A stretch of DNA of 64,000 bases from NCBI RefSeq assembly GCF_010560025.1, contig NZ_SAIY01000006.1, forward strand, positions 62,001 to 126,000. Direction: 5' to 3'. The notes under the pieces are model-generated. The model was not told the DNA's origin. It was given only the letters and a program-made list of their open reading frames with translations, and did no database searches. The stretch is from Verrucosispora sioxanthis (GTDB lineage: Bacteria; Actinomycetota; Actinomycetes; Mycobacteriales; Micromonosporaceae). Of this stretch, positions 20,467 through 28,513 are shown piece after piece. Within the stretch, counting starts at the first letter, position 1. Each line of letters begins with the position of its first letter. The position numbers and the translations under genes were made by a program.

Positions 20467-21486
20467 GTGATGGTGCGCGAGTGGGACCCCAGGACCGCGT
20501 CGTCCGCCGAGATCGCGTCGCTGCTGGACACGCTGAACGCGGTCCTGGCGGCCGATCTTCCGCAGGATCCGCCGTGGCGGGAGAGTTCCCTGCGGGAATA
20601 CCTCGCCGAGGTGATGCCGGGCGAACGGCGGATCTCCTGGATCGCGCAGGAGGATCCAGATGTCGACGGCGCTCCGGGAGCCATCCTCGGTCAGGTGCAC
20701 GTGCTGCTGCTCGGCAACATCGGTGTGCTGGAGGTCCTGGTCCATCCGTCCGCGCGGCGCAGTGGTCTGGGCCGTGATCTCGTCCTGCGCGCAGCCCGCC
20801 GGGTCTATCAGGAGGGCTTTGAGTCGATCGGGGTGGAGGTGGTCGGCGACACTCCCGCCGTCGCCTTCTACGAATCACTCGGTTTCATTCGGGAGTACGT
20901 GGAGACCCGCAGTGTCCTCGACCTCTCCGGTGTCGACTGGGCCGAGTTGGCGGAGATGTCGACCGGGCTCGGCGCCGGTTACCGCGTCCAGTTCCACCCC
21001 GGCGGCCCGCCGGACGAGCTGATCGAGGCGTACGCGCGGGCCAAGGCCGAGATCCGGGACATCGAGGACGGCGAGCTACGACCCAGCTCGTACGATCCGC
21101 AGCGGCTCCGGGACAGCCTCGACTGCCTGCACCGGCGGGGCATGAAGCCGTACATCGTGCTCGCCCTGCACGAGCAGACCGGTGAGGTGGCCGGCCTGAC
21201 CGAGGTGGTCGTGCCGGCCCAGCATCCGACCCGTGCCGACCAGTACGACACGATCGTGGTACAGGATCACCGGGGCTACGGCATCGACCGGGCGATAAAG
21301 GCTCGGATGCTGTTGGAGCTGCGCTCGGCCGAGCCGCAACTGACCGAGGTGCAGACCTGGAACGCGCAGGCCAACGAGGCCATGCTCAAGGTCAACGCCG
21401 AGCTGGGCTACCGCACCGACCGAGACTGGTGCGAATACAGCGTCGACGTCGCCGAGCTGGTCCATCGCCTCGACGCCACACGCTGA
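20467..21486 (+). CDS. tandem GNAT acetyltransferase
   Basis: 339 residues with two GNAT folds. The N-terminal fold has an intact acetyl-CoA loop (VHPSARRSGLGRDLVLRAAR) and GFIREYVETR. The C-terminal fold keeps the shape (VVQDHRGYGIDRAIKARML, NAELGYRTDRDW) but with a less typical loop, so one half may be structural. The two-domain plan is shared with mycothiol synthase (MshD), but the motifs do not prove that assignment, and no other mycothiol gene is adjacent. The GTG at 20467 is immediately followed by an ATG at 20470, which could equally be used. It lies 69 bases after the transglycosylase stop. Confidence 0.85.
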   Translation: MMVREWDPRTASSAEIASLLDTLNAVLAADLPQDPPWRESSLREYLAEVMPGERRISWIAQEDPDVDGAPGAILGQVHVLLLGNIGVLEVLVHPSARRSGLGRDLVLRAARRVYQEGFESIGVEVVGDTPAVAFYESLGFIREYVETRSVLDLSGVDWAELAEMSTGLGAGYRVQFHPGGPPDELIEAYARAKAEIRDIEDGELRPSSYDPQRLRDSLDCLHRRGMKPYIVLALHEQTGEVAGLTEVVVPAQHPTRADQYDTIVVQDHRGYGIDRAIKARMLLELRSAEPQLTEVQTWNAQANEAMLKVNAELGYRTDRDWCEYSVDVAELVHRLDATR

Positions 21487-21505
21487 CCGGTCGGCTGCCC
21501 GCCCG

Positions 21506-22012
21506 TCAGTTCCGGTACCAGGTGCTCGGGTCCGGCGGAGGCGGCACGTTACGGTACTTGGCCACCCGCACCTCCCACTGACTGCGGCGCCGGCGTGCCT
21601 CCCGGTCGGCCCGGGAACGGTGGTAGGTCTCCGGCGGTCGAGCCAGCCCGTAGATGTCCGCCCACCATTCGCCTGGTTCGGGGTCGAGAATCGTGTTCAG
21701 ATGCGCCGGGTAGCGCCGGTCCGCGCCGTCCCGGGTGTCGTCCCAGACCTTCATCGGCAGCACGACCCGCCCCTCCTGGTCGACGACCACGAGATAGAGC
21801 CCGGCCGCACCGACCAGCCGCTCCAGCACGGCCAGGCTCGGCGTCAGGCTGCCCGCCTCGACCCGCGCGACGGTCGACGGGGCGACCTTGGCGAACCGGG
21901 CCATCCGCAGCTGGCTGAGCCCGACGATCCGGCGGGCACGTCGCACCAGACCGGCGATGGGAAAGGGACCGACCGTGGGGCCGAGGCCCGGCGGCTCGAA
22001 GACGATGGACAT
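21506..22012 (-). CDS. XRE-family DNA-binding protein
   Basis: 168 residues. Residues about 22-76 form a helix-turn-helix of the XRE type (RRIVGLSQLRMARFAKVAPS followed by TVARVEAGSLTP). The rest holds a compact domain (LYLVVVDQEGRVVLPM) and a basic C-terminal tail with WYRN at the end. It is likely a chromosomal regulator, perhaps of a toxin-antitoxin-like kind, but no toxin gene is adjacent. ATG 22012 starts closest to the domain; upstream in-frame residues are Arg-rich and have no family resemblance. The upstream region contains the repeat at 22216-22343. Confidence 0.78.
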   Translation of the reverse strand: MSIVFEPPGLGPTVGPFPIAGLVRRARRIVGLSQLRMARFAKVAPSTVARVEAGSLTPSLAVLERLVGAAGLYLVVVDQEGRVVLPMKVWDDTRDGADRRYPAHLNTILDPEPGEWWADIYGLARPPETYHRSRADREARRRRSQWEVRVAKYRNVPPPPDPSTWYRN

Positions 22013-22505
22013 GCACCCGACCCTGCCGCTGCCCAAGCCGACGCGGCAACCCCTGTGGAAAAACCTGTGGATAACCCGAGCCCTCCGCACCGCCCACCCC
22101 CTCACAGCCCACCCGACCCGACCCTGGCAGGGCTAGCGGTCCGCTACCCTCAGCAACAATCACGGTGAGTGGCGGACGTGTCATCTCCCTCCGACCCTTC
22201 CCACAACACCTCCGCGTCCTTTGCTCTGCTTCAACCCGCGCAACAGGCTCTGACCAGCGGCGAAGGAAGTCAAGATCGCGGTCTATCGCACGCCGGCAAC
22301 TACCCTCCGCAAGCTGTGCGTGGGTTGAAGCAGAGCAAAGGACGGGGGGAGGACATGGGCAGAGGTGGAGGAAAAATACTCAGGGTGATGACACTGGTTC
22401 GGTCGATGGTCGCACCAGTGCAGACGGGTTGGCGCGTGAACAGGCCGCCGCAACAGCGCAGCCGTCAGCCGTCAGCCTTGTCGGGTGCTCGGGGTCGAAG
22501 CAGGG
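22013..22505. other. gene-poor interval between hemB and the XRE gene
   Basis: A 493-base stretch that holds the long inverted-repeat element at 22216-22343 and one weak small-ORF candidate at 22355. Base composition is less GC-rich than the neighbours, for example around 22365-22400. I see no tRNA or canonical riboswitch. The hemB transcript should run into this region. Confidence 0.6.
22216..22343. repeat. 128-bp element with 27-base inverted arms (family A, copy 1)
   Basis: The arms at 22216-22242 and 22317-22343 pair at 26 of 27 positions. The outer part contains CTTTGCTCTGCTT, also present in the element at 53195-53317; the inner part (CAACCCGCGCA) differs from that copy yet still pairs with its own partner. 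The 74-base interior can form weaker stems. A structured RNA, a terminator-like REP element or a non-autonomous mobile unit would all fit. It sits downstream of hemB and upstream of the XRE gene. Confidence 0.85.
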
Positions 22506-22555
22506 TCAGTAACGCTGGCGGAGCAGTTGGGCGGCCTCGACGGCCCAGTAGGTGA
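22355..22555 (+). CDS. doubtful small ORF next to the repeat
   Basis: A 66-codon frame starting ATG-GGC, 4 bases after a strong GGGGGGAGG and 12 bases past the repeat arm. Codon use is unlike neighbouring genes (AGA, AAA, ATA early), and it would overlap the end of hemB on the opposite strand by 50 bases. The product is basic and has no recognisable domain. The ribosome-binding site is the only positive sign, and I consider it more likely non-coding. Confidence 0.15.
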   Translation: MGRGGGKILRVMTLVRSMVAPVQTGWRVNRPPQQRSRQPSALSGARGRSRVSNAGGAVGRPRRPSR

Positions 22556-23489
22556 GGATGATCTGGGCACCGGCGCGGCGGATCGAGGTGAGGGTTTCCA
22601 GCATCACCCGCTCCCGGTCGATCCAGCCGTTCGCGGCGGCCGCCTCGACCATCGCGTACTCGCCGGAGACCTGGTAGGCCGCCACGGGCACGTCCACGGC
22701 GGCGCGGACCGCCGACACCACGTCGAGGTACGGCAACGCCGGCTTGACCATCACCATGTCGGCACCCTCGGCGACGTCCAACGCGACCTCGCGCAGCGAC
22801 TCGCGCAGGTTCGCCGGATCCTGCTGGTAGGCCCGTCGGTCCCCCTCAAGCGCCGACTCCACCGCGTCCCGGAAGGGGCCGAAGAAGGCCGATGCGTACT
22901 TCACGGCGTACGCGAGGACGGCCACGTCGGTGTGACCGGCCGCGTCGAGTGCCGCGCGTACCGCCCCGACCTGGCCGTCCATCATGCCGGACGGCCCGAC
23001 CACCCCGACCCCGGCGGCGGCCTGGGCCACGGCCATCTCGGCGTACGCGGCGAGGGTGGCGTCGTTGTCGACCTCGCCGGCCGGGGTGAGCAGCCCGCAG
23101 TGCCCGTGCGAGGTGAACTCGTCCAGGCAGAGGTCACTCATCACCACCGTCGCGTCGCCCACCTCGGCGACCACGTCCCGGATCGCGACGTTGAGGATGC
23201 CGTTCGGGTCGATGCCGCCGGAGCCACGTTCGTCGCGCGACGCGGGCACGCCGAACAGCATGATCCCGCCGACGCCGGCCTGCACCGCTTCCACCGCCGC
23301 CTTACGCAGCGAGTCGCGCGAGTGCTGGAGCACCCCCGGCAGCGAGGCGATGGCGCGCGGCTCGGTCAGCCCTTCCTTGACGAACATCGGCACGACCAGC
23401 TCGGCCGGGTCGACGCGGGTCTCGGAGACCAGCCGACGCATCGCCGCGGTGCGGCGCAGCCGACGGGGCCGCATCTCTGGGTACGGCAT
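22506..23489 (-). CDS. hemB: delta-aminolevulinic acid dehydratase (porphobilinogen synthase)
   Basis: 327 residues. It condenses two 5-aminolevulinate molecules to porphobilinogen. The Schiff-base lysines are visible in LAYAVKYASAFFGPFRDA and MVMVKPALPYLD. The metal loop reads DLCLDEFTSHGHCGLL: two of the three zinc cysteines of the E. coli type are kept and the middle one is aspartate, a mixed site seen in other actinobacteria, so its zinc or magnesium dependence cannot be read from sequence. ATG 23489 is well placed. It is the last gene of the rex-hemA-hemC-hemD-hemB unit, 35 bases after the hemD stop, and is probably under Rex control. Confidence 0.97.
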   Translation of the reverse strand: MPYPEMRPRRLRRTAAMRRLVSETRVDPAELVVPMFVKEGLTEPRAIASLPGVLQHSRDSLRKAAVEAVQAGVGGIMLFGVPASRDERGSGGIDPNGILNVAIRDVVAEVGDATVVMSDLCLDEFTSHGHCGLLTPAGEVDNDATLAAYAEMAVAQAAAGVGVVGPSGMMDGQVGAVRAALDAAGHTDVAVLAYAVKYASAFFGPFRDAVESALEGDRRAYQQDPANLRESLREVALDVAEGADMVMVKPALPYLDVVSAVRAAVDVPVAAYQVSGEYAMVEAAAANGWIDRERVMLETLTSIRRAGAQIILTYWAVEAAQLLRQRY

Positions 23490-23524
23490 GAACCCTCCCT
23501 GACGACCAGCCGGAGCCGGACCGG

Positions 23525-25105
23525 CTACCGGAACCTCAGCGCGGTCGGCCCCTGGACCTTCGAACCGCGGCGCTGCTTCGCCGGCATCGCGGCGAGCTTC
23601 TCCCGCAGCTCGACGGCGTAGCCGGCGAGCGCCTCCACCAGATCGGGCACCGACGCGTGCGGCGGCTGGACGTCGACCCGCAGGCCGAACTCCGTCGCGG
23701 TCTCCGCCGTCTTGGGCCCGATGACAGCCACAACGGTACGCGTGTGCGGCTTGCCGGCGATGCCGACCAGGTTCCGGACCGTGGAGGACGAGGTGAACAG
23801 CACCGCGTCGAACCCGCCCGACTTGATCGCGTCCCGGATCTCGGCGGGCGGCGGAGCGGCCCGGACCGTCCGGTACGCGGTCACGTCGTCGACCTCCCAG
23901 CCGCGCTCGGTGAGCCCGGCGGCGAGTGTCTCGGTGGCGATGTCGGCACGCGGCAGCAGCACCCGGCCGACCGGGTCGAGCACCTCGTCATGCGGCGAGA
24001 ACTCGGCCAGCAGCCCCTCGGAGGACTGCTCACCGGAGGGAATCAGCTCCGGCTGGATGCCGAAGGCCCGGACGGCGTCGGCGGTGGCGTCGCCGATACA
24101 GGCGATCTTGACGCCGCCGAAGTGCCGGGCGTCCAGCCCGTGCTCGGCGAACTTCTCCCAGACCGCCCGCACCGCGTTGACCGACGTGAAGATCACCCAG
24201 GCGTACCTGCCGTCGACCAGGCCCTTGACCGCCCGCTCCATCTGGGCGGGGGTACGCGGCGGCTCCACCGCGATGGTCGGCACCTCACAGGGAATCGCTC
24301 CGTACGCACGCAGCCGGGCACTCATCGCGCCGGCCTGCTCCTTGGTGCGGGGCACCAGCACCTTCCAGCCGTACAGCGGGCGGTTCTCCCACCAGCTGAG
24401 CTTGTCCCGCTGACCCACACCGTCGCCGACGGTCAGCACGACCCGGCCGGTGAAACCGAGTGCCGCCGCGACGAAGGAGTCCACGGTCGACGTGGTGGTG
24501 TACTGCGTCTCCCCGGTGCCGTCCCCGGTCACTCCGACGTCGGTGGCGCCGTTCACGCCGGCGGCCAGCAGCCCGTCCCGGATCGCGGCCAGGTCACCGG
24601 CGTCGACCGCCAGCGCCAGCGAACCGCGTTGCACGGCCGCCGCCAGCGCGTCGAAGTCCAGGACGCTGACGTCCTCGACGTCGGCGGCGGTGCGTACGCC
24701 CGGCAGCGGCACGCCCGCGTAGGTGGCCACCCCCTCGGCCTGGCCGACTCCCGGAACCACCTCGAAGTGCGCGGCGGTACGCGCCACCGCCTGCACCTCC
24801 TTGACCACCGAGTCGTGGCCGAACGGATCGCCGGCCACCAGGTGCACCGCGTTCTGCCCGGAGCGGGCCGCCGAGATCAGGATCTTGGCCACGTCGCCCG
24901 GCGCGCCCTCGGCCGGGGTGAACTGGGCGTCGGAGCTGGCCTCGGCCCGGACGACGTCGAGCAGCGACTCGGGTACTCCCCGGTCGTACACCACCTGGTC
25001 GGCGCCGACCAGGGCGTCGTGCGCCCGGCGGGTCAGCAGGCCCGGGTCGCCGGGTCCTGCCCCGACGAACGCGATACGGCCTACGGGCTTACGGGTGCGG
25101 GTCAT
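23525..25105 (-). CDS. hemD: uroporphyrinogen-III C-methyltransferase / uroporphyrinogen-III synthase fusion
   Basis: 526 residues. Residues about 9-245 are a SUMT-like tetrapyrrole methylase (FVGAGPGDPGLLT near the start, VVYDRGVPESLLD, and a diverged second motif HLVAGDPFGHDSV in place of RLKGGDP). Residues about 258-510 are uroporphyrinogen-III synthase (VPRTKEQAGAMSARLRAYGA, IFTSVNAVRAVWEKF, LFTSSSTVRNLVG, VIGPKTAETATEFGL). This fusion joins the branch point of heme and siroheme/cobalamin synthesis. Whether the methylase half is active with its altered motif is unsure, although similar fused enzymes are normal in actinobacteria. Its ATG at 25105 overlaps the hemC stop by 4 bases. Confidence 0.93.
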   Translation of the reverse strand: MTRTRKPVGRIAFVGAGPGDPGLLTRRAHDALVGADQVVYDRGVPESLLDVVRAEASSDAQFTPAEGAPGDVAKILISAARSGQNAVHLVAGDPFGHDSVVKEVQAVARTAAHFEVVPGVGQAEGVATYAGVPLPGVRTAADVEDVSVLDFDALAAAVQRGSLALAVDAGDLAAIRDGLLAAGVNGATDVGVTGDGTGETQYTTTSTVDSFVAAALGFTGRVVLTVGDGVGQRDKLSWWENRPLYGWKVLVPRTKEQAGAMSARLRAYGAIPCEVPTIAVEPPRTPAQMERAVKGLVDGRYAWVIFTSVNAVRAVWEKFAEHGLDARHFGGVKIACIGDATADAVRAFGIQPELIPSGEQSSEGLLAEFSPHDEVLDPVGRVLLPRADIATETLAAGLTERGWEVDDVTAYRTVRAAPPPAEIRDAIKSGGFDAVLFTSSSTVRNLVGIAGKPHTRTVVAVIGPKTAETATEFGLRVDVQPPHASVPDLVEALAGYAVELREKLAAMPAKQRRGSKVQGPTALRFR

Positions 25106-26072
25106 TCTGTGCTCCCAAATTGCTGGGTCCCCGGGCCGTCGTGTCCTTGCGGGCCGAGGATCGAGTCGGCGCCGAGGTCGAGGAGTTCGGCGGCGAGTGC
25201 CTTACCGATCTCCGCCGCGTCGGCGGGCGTACCGGTGCGGGACAGCCGGACCTCGTGCGTACCGTCCGGGCTGATCACCGCCCCGCGCAGGTAGATCTCA
25301 TCGCCGTGCTCGCCCTCGGCGAGTTCGGCGTAGGCGGCGACCGGAGCGGAGCATCCGGCCTCCAGGGTGGCCAACATCGCCCGCTCCGCGGTGACCGCGG
25401 CGCGGGACGGTGCGTGGTCGAGCAGGGCGAGCAACTCGACCAGGTCGGTGTCGTCGAGCCGGCACTCCACCGCCAGGGCCCCCTGCGCCGGGGCCGGCAG
25501 CATCAGCATCGGGTCGAGCGTCTCGGTGACGGCGTCGGCGCGGTCGATGCGGGTCAGGCCCGCCCGGGCCAGGACGACGGCGTCCAGGTCGGCCTCCGGG
25601 CCGAGCACCCGGGCCAGCCGGGTGTCGATGTTGCCCCGGATCGGGGTGACCGACAGTGGCATACCCAGCGCTGCAGCTGGGCGATCCGGCGCAGCGCGCC
25701 GGTGCCGACGACCGCGCCGGGCGGAAGTTCGGCAAGCGTCCTGCCGTCGCGGGCGACGAGCGCGTCGCGCGGATCCTGGCGCGGCGGCACCGCGGCGATG
25801 TGCAGCCCCGCCGCGGTCGCCGTGGGCAGGTCCTTGTAGGAGTGGACCGCGAAGTCGATCGTCCCGGCGACCAGTGCGTCACGTAGCGCGGAGACGAACA
25901 CGCCCACCCCGAGGCGGTGCACCGGCGCGTTGGACCGGTCGCCGGCGGTCACCACCTCGACCAGTTCCACGGGACGTCCGGTACGCGCCGTCAACGCCTC
26001 GGCGACCTGCCCCGACTGGGCCATCGCCAGCTTGCTGCCCCGGGTACCGAGGCGCAGTGGGGCCTCGTTCAT
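25102..26072 (-). CDS. hemC: porphobilinogen deaminase (one apparent frameshift)
   Basis: About 323 residues once a single base is restored at 25668-25673. The N-terminal part (LRLGTRGSKLAMAQSGQV, VHSYKDLPT, GALRRIAQL) and C-terminal part (IRGNIDTRLARV, PAPAQGALAVECR, and EAGCSAPVAAYAEL with the dipyrromethane-cofactor cysteine) lie in different frames on the minus strand, joined at GCTGCAGCGCTGG where a CAGGCG is expected. It assembles four porphobilinogens into hydroxymethylbilane. Since the step is indispensable for heme, the break is most likely a sequence error. The ATG at 26072 overlaps the hemA stop by 4 bases. Confidence 0.93.
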
Positions 26073-27397
26073 CGCTCGCCTCCGGTGGGTGGGGTGATGT
26101 CGGGCACGGTGTCCACCGGCGAGGTCTGCGGGACCTGGAGGTCGAACAGTTCCCGCAGCAGGGCCGTGTACTGGTCGCCGCCGGGTTCGGCGGCGAGCTG
26201 ACGGACCCGGACGGTCGGCTGGTGCAGCAACCGCTGGACCACCCGGTGAACCGTACGGGCCACCTCGGCGCGCTGGTCGTCGCTTAGGTCGGGACGGCGT
26301 TGCGCGAGCCGGCGCAGCTCGGCGGTGACCACGTCGTCGGCCCGGCCGCGCAGCGCAGCGACGGTCGGCGCCACGTCGGCACCGCGCAGCCAGCAGAGGA
26401 AGGACTCGACCTCGCCGGCCACGATGCGCCTGACGGCTGCGGCGTCGGCGGCGACCGGGCCGTCGGCGAGCAGCGCCGCCATCCGGTCGATGTCGATCAC
26501 CTCGACGCCGGGCAGCTCGGCGACGCCGGGGCCGACGTCTCGCGGCACCGCGAGGTCGAGCAGGACCAGTGGGCCACGCCCAGGGGCGCGGTCGGCGGTC
26601 GCGGCGGCGACCACCTCGCGGGTGAGGACCGGCTCGGGCGAGGCGGTGGCGGCCACCACGACGTCCACCGTGGCAAGTGTGTCGGCCAACTCGGCCATCG
26701 GTCGCGCGCCGGCTCCGTAGGACTCGGCCAGCCGGACGGCGCGGTCGGTGCTCCGGTTCGTCACGGTCAGCGGTCCGGCACCGAGCCGGGACAGCGTCGC
26801 CACGCCCAGCGAGCCCATCGCCCCGGCGCCGACGATCAGCGCGGGTCGACCCGTGAGGTCGTCGTCGAGGTGACCGGCGGCGAGTCCCAGCGCGGCGGTC
26901 ACCACGCTCTGACCGGCGCGGTCGATGCCGGTCTCCGAGTGGGCCCGCTTACCCACCCGCAGCGCCTGCTGCATCAGCTCGTGCAGCAGCCGCCCGGCGG
27001 TGTCGGCCGCACTGGCCCAGTGGTAGGCGTCACGTAGCTGCCCGAGGATCTGCGCCTCGCCGATCACCATCGAGTCCAGACCGGCGGCCACCCGGAAGAT
27101 GTGATCCACCGCAGCCGAGTCGAAGTGCACGTAGAGGTGGTTGGCCAGCGCGGCGGGCTGGCAACCCGCCTGCTCGGCGAGCACGGCACAGATGTCGCCG
27201 AGGCCGCCGTGGAAGCCGGAGACCGCCGCGTAGACCTCCACCCGGTTACAGGTGGAGACGAGGACGGCCTCGCTCACGTACGGCTGCGCGATCAGCCGAC
27301 CCAGCGTGCGGTCGAGCCCGCTGGGTGACACCGCGAGTCGTTCCAGGGTGGCGACCGGTGCGGTGCGGTAGGACGCGCCCACGACGAGGAGTTTCAC
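26069..27397 (-). CDS. hemA: glutamyl-tRNA reductase
   Basis: 442 residues. It reduces glutamyl-tRNA(Glu) to glutamate-1-semialdehyde, the first committed step of the C5 pathway. The catalytic cysteine lies in VLVSTCNRVEVYA, the substrate loop in GLDSMVIGEAQILGQL, the NADPH fold in ALIVGAGAMGSLGVATLSRL, and the dimerisation domain is the C-terminal helical part. GTG 27397 starts VKLLVVGASYRTAPV exactly where the family begins and overlaps the rex stop by 4 bases (GTGA). As the pathway entry, it is the logical target of redox control through the upstream Rex operator. Confidence 0.96.
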   Translation of the reverse strand: MKLLVVGASYRTAPVATLERLAVSPSGLDRTLGRLIAQPYVSEAVLVSTCNRVEVYAAVSGFHGGLGDICAVLAEQAGCQPAALANHLYVHFDSAAVDHIFRVAAGLDSMVIGEAQILGQLRDAYHWASAADTAGRLLHELMQQALRVGKRAHSETGIDRAGQSVVTAALGLAAGHLDDDLTGRPALIVGAGAMGSLGVATLSRLGAGPLTVTNRSTDRAVRLAESYGAGARPMAELADTLATVDVVVAATASPEPVLTREVVAAATADRAPGRGPLVLLDLAVPRDVGPGVAELPGVEVIDIDRMAALLADGPVAADAAAVRRIVAGEVESFLCWLRGADVAPTVAALRGRADDVVTAELRRLAQRRPDLSDDQRAEVARTVHRVVQRLLHQPTVRVRQLAAEPGGDQYTALLRELFDLQVPQTSPVDTVPDITPPTGGER

Positions 27398-28164
27398 GTG
27401 CCGATCGCCTCCTGGCTCTCGGTGACCGCGAGACCACCGGGAAGGGCGGTCAGGGCGGACCCACCGGCGGCGGGCAGCGCGGTCAGGGATGCCTTGCGGT
27501 GCTCGTGGAACGACAGGATCTGCAACTCGATGGCCAGGTCGACCTTGCGCACGTCGACCCCTTCGGGGACCGAGAGTACGCACGGCGCGAAGTTCAGGAT
27601 GCTCGTCACGCCGACGGCGACCAGCTGGTCCGCCACCCGTTGCGCGGCGGCGGCCGGGGTGGCGATGACACCGATCGCGATGGATTCCTCGGCGGCCACC
27701 CGGGGCAGTTCGTCGATGTGCTGCACGACCAGCCCGTTGATCTCTTCGCCGACCCGCTCCTGATCGGCGTCGAGGAGGGCGGCGATCCGGAACCCACGGC
27801 TGGCGAAGCCGTCGTAGCCGGCCAGGGCGTGACCGAGGTTACCCACGCCCACCAGGGCGACCGCCCGGCGCTGGGTGAGCCCGAGCACGTACTCGATCTG
27901 ATCGATCAGCAGCCCGACGTCGTAGCCCACGCCCCGGGTGCCGTACGAGCCGAGCTGGGACAGGTCCTTACGGAGCTTTGCCGAGTTCACCCCGGCGGCA
28001 TTGGCCAGCCCTTCGCTGGAAACCGTCTCGTGACCGGTTTCCGCGAGGTTGTGCAGGGCACGGAGGTACTCGGGGAGCCGGGCCACCGTCGCCTCGGGCA
28101 GGTCCGGGAGCGCCGGTACGGCACCTGCGCGGCCGGGCGCGCCAGGGTGACGGTGCTGACTCAT
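27394..28164 (-). CDS. rex: redox-sensing transcriptional repressor Rex
   Basis: 256 residues. A winged-helix domain (roughly residues 20-90, with SSEGLANAAGVNSAKLRKDL) is followed by an NAD(H)-binding Rossmann domain (VALVGVGNLGHALAGYDGF). Known Rex proteins bind DNA when NADH/NAD+ is low and leave it when NADH rises. A matching operator lies at 28285-28300 inside this gene's own promoter, so autoregulation together with hemACDB is expected, as known in Streptomyces. ATG 28164 gives the normal length; a longer upstream frame is unlikely because it would read through the operator. Confidence 0.96.
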   Translation of the reverse strand: MSQHRHPGAPGRAGAVPALPDLPEATVARLPEYLRALHNLAETGHETVSSEGLANAAGVNSAKLRKDLSQLGSYGTRGVGYDVGLLIDQIEYVLGLTQRRAVALVGVGNLGHALAGYDGFASRGFRIAALLDADQERVGEEINGLVVQHIDELPRVAAEESIAIGVIATPAAAAQRVADQLVAVGVTSILNFAPCVLSVPEGVDVRKVDLAIELQILSFHEHRKASLTALPAAGGSALTALPGGLAVTESQEAIGT

Positions 28165-28272
28165 GAGACTCCGTGCGGTGCGATCCTCGACCAACTCCAC
28201 CGGTCGGCCGTTTCGGGACTCCCGCCGGCGACCGATGGTGCCGGCTGTGCTAGCGGGGCGCGTCGGAATTAC

Positions 28273-28301
28273 AGAGTAGGCGCTTGTGAAGACGTGCACA
28301 A
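28273..28301 (-). promoter_or_regulatory. rex-hemACDB promoter
   Basis: On the minus strand TTGTGC (28296-28301), a 17-base spacer and TACTCT (28273-28278) form a good -35/-10 pair about 110 bases before the rex start, leaving a leader of roughly 100 bases. Confidence 0.65.
28285..28300. promoter_or_regulatory. Rex operator
   Basis: The sequence TGTGAAGACGTGCACA matches 13 of 16 bases of the actinobacterial Rex operator consensus TGTGAACGCGTTCACA as I recall it. It overlaps the -35 box and most of the spacer of the rex promoter, so bound Rex would block RNA polymerase. Confidence 0.8.
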
Positions 28302-28449
28302 ATCGCGATCTTGCTGGCACGGCCCGCGTCCCCACCGGCCCCTCCATCCCACAAGATCGATCATCACCTCGCCATCGGCGCCCGCGCGATTATCGCTCAA
28401 TCCCGACTTCTCTGACCAATCACACGTAGCCCCGACTCCCCTTCCAATT

Positions 28450-28513
28450 CGCCGATCATGAAGTTGTCGCCCCGACACGCCGGATTTCCCGCGCGACAAC
28501 GTCATGAACGGCG
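28450..28513. repeat. imperfect inverted repeat, TGATCATGA family (copy 2)
   Basis: Arms of 21 bases (28450-28470 and 28493-28513) agree at 19 of 21 positions. They contain GATCATGAAGTTG, close to the dyad at 3721-3787. The right arm covers the last bases of the HAD gene. It may terminate that gene's transcription or be a dispersed REP-like unit. Confidence 0.65.

Noticed and set aside
20467..21486. Calling the tandem GNAT gene mycothiol synthase mshD
   Set aside because: Two GNAT domains alone do not define MshD, and no diagnostic motif or neighbouring context supports it.
28269..28505. A small minus-strand ORF upstream of rex
   Set aside because: It overlaps the rex promoter and operator and has atypical codon use and no ribosome-binding site.
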